Assembly (NCBI GenBank): GCA_964023275.1
Contig: OZ029928.1
Location: forward strand, 496,001 to 560,000
Origin: Norana najaformis
Lineage: Eukaryota > Annelida > Clitellata > Crassiclitellata > Hormogastridae
Length of the DNA: 64,000 bases
Reading direction: 5' to 3'
The notes below the pieces were generated by a model. That model saw only the letters and a program-made list of their open reading frames with translations, searched no databases and was not told where the DNA came from. Of this stretch, positions 52,135-58,100 are shown in pieces. How positions within the stretch are numbered: position 1 is the first letter of the stretch; every line of letters begins with the position of its first letter. Both the position numbers and the translations under genes were made by a program.

Positions 52135-55100
52135 GCGACAATATTGCAACATTGTGACGTTTTATGGATTAGTCCAAACTGGCTATTATCATTAGTTTAT
52201 TATTATTACACTGGATCACACGAAAAATGTTTTCGCCTGCTACTAGGCATATGTTATGTGTACTGCACTAAATCGAATCTACTGATTCCAAATCTGAAGT
52301 CAGATTTTGTGTAGCACGTCAGGATCTTAAGATCAGCAGCATACATGCTAATAATTATGCAAACTCTTTACAGAACTAGTATTTCCTTATAACTGTGTAA
52401 TTTTGCAAACTCAGAGTATTCATAACAAGAAACAAAATGTTATTCTTTTATAACTTGAAATTAAAATATGTTTTAAAATGTAACATAAATATATGTATGT
52501 TACTCAGATGAAAGCATACATTTCGAAATTTTGTCTCTAGCTTAACTCTATACGAGTTCAAAAGTGCTTTAGACACTTGCTCTTGCGCTTGTGAGTGGCC
52601 GCTGTTGCCCGCTGCAGAAACCAGCAGTAATCGCCCATCATGTTGGAATTGCAGTGGCCCTGATATCTTGCTTCAAAGGTGGAGATGTCTTGATGGAATC
52701 TCTCTCCATGCTCATCGCTTACACCACCCAAGTTTGGTGGGAAAAAATCCAGATGGGAATGTAAGAAATGTATTTTTAGTGACATCCGGCAGCCGAGTTG
52801 CTTATATGCTGTTAGCATGTTGCTAACGAGTTCAGCAGAGTTCTCAGCTCGGTGATTCCCAAGGAAGTTTTGCACCACCACCGTACATGCATCCCAAACG
52901 GCAAATTCCAGTGGGTTGAGCTTGGTTCTAAATACAGTATCACGCATTAGTTCGTGGATTTCTGGCCCAATAAAAATTCCAGCCTTGAGCTTAGCATCAG
53001 TTTTGACGGCTCCAAATTTATCTCTCAGATACTGGAAGCCTTGTCCAGTACGATCCATTGCCACTACGAAATTCCTCATGAGGCCCAGTTTAATGTGAAA
53101 TGGTGGTAAGTACACTTTCAATGGATCAACCAATGGTTCGTGTTGCACGTTGTGCCGACCAACAATGTGCTCAGATCTAGGAGGCCACAGTTTCACTTTG
53201 TAATGGTTGCTGTCATCACGACTGTTCCACAAGCACAAAAAGCACATATGTTTTGTGTACTCCAGCTGTAGGCCTAGAATAAGTGCTACCACTTTGAGGT
53301 CCGCACAGATGTTCCATTTGTGGTCTGAGTAGTTGATCACTTTCAAAATGAGTTTCATTGAATCATATGTCTCTTTGTGGCCTACAGCGTGGGCTATAGG
53401 AACAGACGGCTTTTTGTTACCATTGTGCACCAACACAGCTTTCAAGCTCGCTTGGTTGGAATCTATGAACAGTCTCCACTGATCAGGAACGTATTCGCAA
53501 CCTAAATTCAGCATGAGACCGTTCACGTCAGTACAGAAACAGATATCATTTTCCAGTTTGTAATATGTAGCTAACTGTTTGTGACGATAACGGAAGTGTG
53601 ATGTTGTGGTACCTTTTTGAAGCAAGTTCCACTCCCCTAGTCTGGAGGCTAACAGTTCAGATTTCTCCTTTGACAAAGATAGGTCCCTCACCAGATCATC
53701 TAACTTACCTTGCCTTATCAAATGCGGCCTACCCTCTTCCAAATCTTGATCACTGGATTCATAAACAGTAACGTCATCTTCTGTATTACCATCAGAACTG
53801 TCCGTTTCATCAGCACCCGCAGCAGGCGGAAATGGTACTGGATTCTCTTCACCATGCGGCACTGGCTTTAGAGCGGACTCGCAATCAGGATAAACGATTT
53901 TAGACTTATTTTTCTTTGAAAATCCAGCAATTATAGTAATGCAGAAATAACAGTCTGCATGATGATTTCTTGGCTCGCGCCACACCATAGGCACAGCAAA
54001 CGGCATTGAATTCCTTTTGCCATTCAGCCACTGTGTAAGCCCAGAGTAGCACACGGTGCAGCAGACATGAGGTGACAAACTTTTATCCTGGTCTCCGATT
54101 TGACATCCAAAATAATACTTGTCAGTAATCATCACTCTCTTAGTTAACTTCTTGCGCTGGTCACAAAGAGTATATTTACCACAAACATAGCAAAAATTGT
54201 CTGGATGGTTAACACAGCCTCGCCTATTCATTTCAAAATTAAATCTCAGACACTAACTACAGCTATATAAGAAAACTTCACCTTTGTTCTACGCAATCTC
54301 GCCTTATATACTGGTATTGATGCTGACGTCAGTTCGCTGACATGCCCAATCATGTCTAGCGGCTGCTGCAGGCTTGCTGTTAGGAATATTTCAGGCGACA
54401 CTTGCAGGCATGCACGTATCACTGGCAGCAATCGTGGAGACACATACAACAGAATGTACAGACATAACCGAAAACGAGTCCTTACGTCATTACTTGAATG
54501 CATGCATAACTTAAAATCTAGACGTGCTGGGGAGATTCTGACTTCATATTTGGAATCAGCACATTTGAATCAATATAAAGCACATGCATTACTTTCAGTA
54601 GCAAAATCGTTGTGATCCAGTGTTATTATTATTATTACTACTACTACTAATACCACTTCCACTACTACTACTACTACTACTACCACTACCACTACTACTA
54701 CTACTACTATAATAATAATAATATTAATAAGAAGAAGATGCACAAAGGACTGTAACCCCCTTTCTAAATGCTCCTTTGTCTAGATCTAGTGACTATAGAT
54801 GGCAGTCACTTTACATTACCTCATGGTACCTACACAGCTTGTTTATGCTGTAGGTAGATATACATGTTAATTGGGGTTTAGTCTCCTGATATGATAATTA
54901 TAGGTCAGACTCAAATCAACATGTAATATCTAGCGGAAATTGTAATGATATTACAATAGCTCGTATCTTTCCACTACCATCTTGTATTATAATGTCTGAT
55001 TGAATAAGAATGAACAAAGTCAATTGTTGCAAATCAATCAATGTACTATATATAGTTCAATGACTTAATTAATGCTTAATTAAGGCCAGCTTCTTATCAA

Positions 55101-58100
55101 GCCTAGATCTTTAACACTACCCACCCACAAGCTTGGATGGCCATTTTCCCTTGTGTACTGATTCTGATGAAGTCTGAACAGTTTCACTGTAAGTTGCAGT
55201 GAGTTGGCATCGACGTAGTAGGATAAGATTGTCACTCACCACTAGCTGTCTCTGCACAAACGATTCTTTTCACCACGCCGACATACCATTGGATAAAAGT
55301 CTTTCGTAGAAGGTATTTTGAGCGAAATCCTTGCTGTTCAAGGATGAGAATCCACGCGATTCGATCGTGATCGTCCGAAGGAATGTTCCGTGACGAGATG
55401 TGGTCGCACTGTAGAGTCGAAGACTTTTAACTCGCGCCGCTAAGTCCGTTTCGAAGCAATTACATGGAACTAATCCACACTTCCAGACGTTAGTTTCTTG
55501 AAGAATACTTTGTCAGTTCGCAACCGAAACACAGGTGAAGAACCTGTAATACATGAGCCTTTATATGCTCAGTATTCGAGAACACAGTTCGACTTGGCAA
55601 GTCCGCAACTGATCACTGATTTCTCGGAGTCACGCTGAATTGTAACTAGGACCTTCCTGCCCAAAATCCAGCCGTGAACTGAACTTCTTCAACGGTTTTC
55701 ACCGCGAATCGACATCGTCAAACGGTTGGCCGAAAGTGTCGTCTGCATCTTTCACCCACATTCGCAGTCATTTCAGCGTCCTTCGTTGAGATAGTCGTCT
55801 GCTCCTTGTTTACTAATGATAAGGAGTTACGTCCACTGCGCCCCCTTATTGGCTGGCTACTTCCAATGGCAACGTGCCGCCATTGGCCGAAAATCCCCCA
55901 AGTAAAATCCCGATTGGCTGGCAATCGAAACATCGGTTTGAAATCTCCTTCGAAATGACTCGCAAACTTTGGCAGATTGCGAATAAAACAATCTATCAAC
56001 ATCCGCGTTGATCCCCCGTAAAAATGGTTCAGAAACCCATTCATTGTTCCCCGTAATTAGGATATTTTTAGAGCCTATGCTGGCCTTGCTATTTTGGTTA
56101 GTTTACACGCCCTAAGCCGGCCATGTATCTTAAGTGAGTAATCACGTTAGTCAACACAAACGCTTATTCTAACATACGCAAAACCATGTCAATTATATGC
56201 ATAGTTCATACAATAGCAAAATCAACTGAAATTGATTAACATAGCGAGAACATATATAGATTCAGTCTACAAGGACTAGTGGTGTTTTATAGTTGTTGAG
56301 AAATTCTAGATACATGAATCTGTTCCTTCAATGTCACATGTTCGGAAGCAATCTCTATGCATAAAATCAGTTTGGAATTCTATTAACCACATCGTCATAA
56401 ATTACTACTTGACAATCGGGTTCAAATACACAAATCATATCACGACTGGACTATTCTCTGCATCAATATAACGCATTCACTTTAAGTTATAGCTTATTAT
56501 ATATTTAGATGTCCTAAAAGACTTAGTTCACCAAAAGCCTGCGCTAACTTCTAAATAATAGGTCTGCGTTAATTTTCAGTTGTTTGAAATACGTGGACTT
56601 TAAAGCCCTATCTTCTTGCTCTAATGTAACCCTAACCACAGACCAAACGCATAATTTCTTCTATTTATTTCTCTCTCTTCATCGTGGTGAAGGAGCCTGA
56701 TAAATATGGAATTTGGTTCTTATAGTTTTGCAGATACTTTTCATTCATTCAGAACATTCATTCATTTTATAGAATTTCCTCGTGCAGAAAATATGCGCAT
56801 TTCTGGACAGACCTGCAAGGAAGATTTTTGCGGATGCGAATGCAACACTGCAATTATTCTATGCTATGTGGATGCCTATCCGCTGCCATCATACGAATGG
56901 CTCCTTCCAGATGGTAGCCGTATTGAAGGTCAAACTATTGAAGCGAATATCAATGGAATATTCGTCTGCAGGTCATACAACTTAATAGACGGATGGCATC
57001 TGGTGGAAGCCTACAAAAGTGTCAATGTATCAGGTTGCTGTAAGTATTAAAGAAGGGCTTCAAAGATTTCTACACATTGAAATGGAATCTTCATTGTTAC
57101 CTTTTGCTCACTACTAGCTTACACTACAGGTTTGTAACGCAGTTTGGAAAACCGAGTAGAATATGATCAGAAAAGGTAATCGCACAAGAAGCATGCTCAC
57201 CTTAAGCGTAGGAAAAAACTGTTAATGAGACAGTAGGGGCCTAAACATAACAAATTTGCTGACTGAGAGCAGTTGCAAGTGAATAAAACATATACGTCAA
57301 TAAAGTTGAATGAAAATTAGGCATAAGGTCGGTTGCATCAACTGTACCATGCCGAAGGACAACTAGCGATTTATCAGAGTTAAGACCAATTAGAATTGGT
57401 GCCGTAACTACACAATTCAAAAAACCCGTGTCATTTAAGGTAAACTGTAAGACTTCTGATATATTTTACTCTATCCTAATTTCAAAATTTGTATAACGCA
57501 GTTATATTAGTGTACAAGACCGTCAGATTAAGTATGCGTGCATGCTACTAACAATACAGGAGAACCTTATTGGAAAAAAGAATCAGATAACAAATTCATT
57601 TCAACGGTTCTTTGATGGAAATATTTCGAATATTTAGCAAACCGTTCAGCAGTCGAATCATGAAAAATTCCTAAAATTCCAAAGTAAATAACAATTCTTA
57701 AACGTATTGTAGAAGATACTGCATTAGAGTTAAACTCTGAGGCGCATAGAGTGTCCATAAAATCTTTCTGTCAAACTAGCCTTCGACTGATTTGGCATTA
57801 TTATTTCTGAAAATTAACAGATAGGCAGACTTCTATGTTGCTTTATCTGTTAACTGGAGATTTCTAGTTAAAGGTTAGTGCTGTTTTTCTTGACAGTTTA
57901 CTCTCCCATAGTAACAACGTATGCTACGGAGAACAATTTACGTAAGTTACTTTGCTGCACTTTCTACCTAATCAACTGCACGAGCTCTTTCACGTCTTTT
58001 CCTATAATAGTCCATTTCCATAGATTTCGCTACATTCAATTTCATGGCGACTTCTCTCTTTCTGTTATCTGATTTACATACAAGTGCAGACCTTTCGTGT

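Larger units (their letters stand above)
52209..54622 (-). mobile_element. DNA transposon 2, CACTGG ends, TTA flanks, intact gene
   Basis: Perfect 12-bp inverted ends CACTGGATCACA lie at 52209-52220 and, reversed, 54611-54622. Both flanks are TTA, consistent with a 3-bp duplication, though they sit in TTA-rich repeats. Further in, both arms contain CTGATTCCAAAT, TGAAGTCAGA and AGCACGTC in the same order, so the inverted repeats run about 150 bp with gaps. Element 1 has the same arrangement with related motifs. The single gene is open along its whole length, so this copy may be recently active. Confidence 0.87.

Noticed and set aside
47800-56100. Likeness between 47800-48480 and 55100-56100 suggesting two copies of one element
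   Set aside because: Only scattered short words agree; no continuous alignment could be held by eye.
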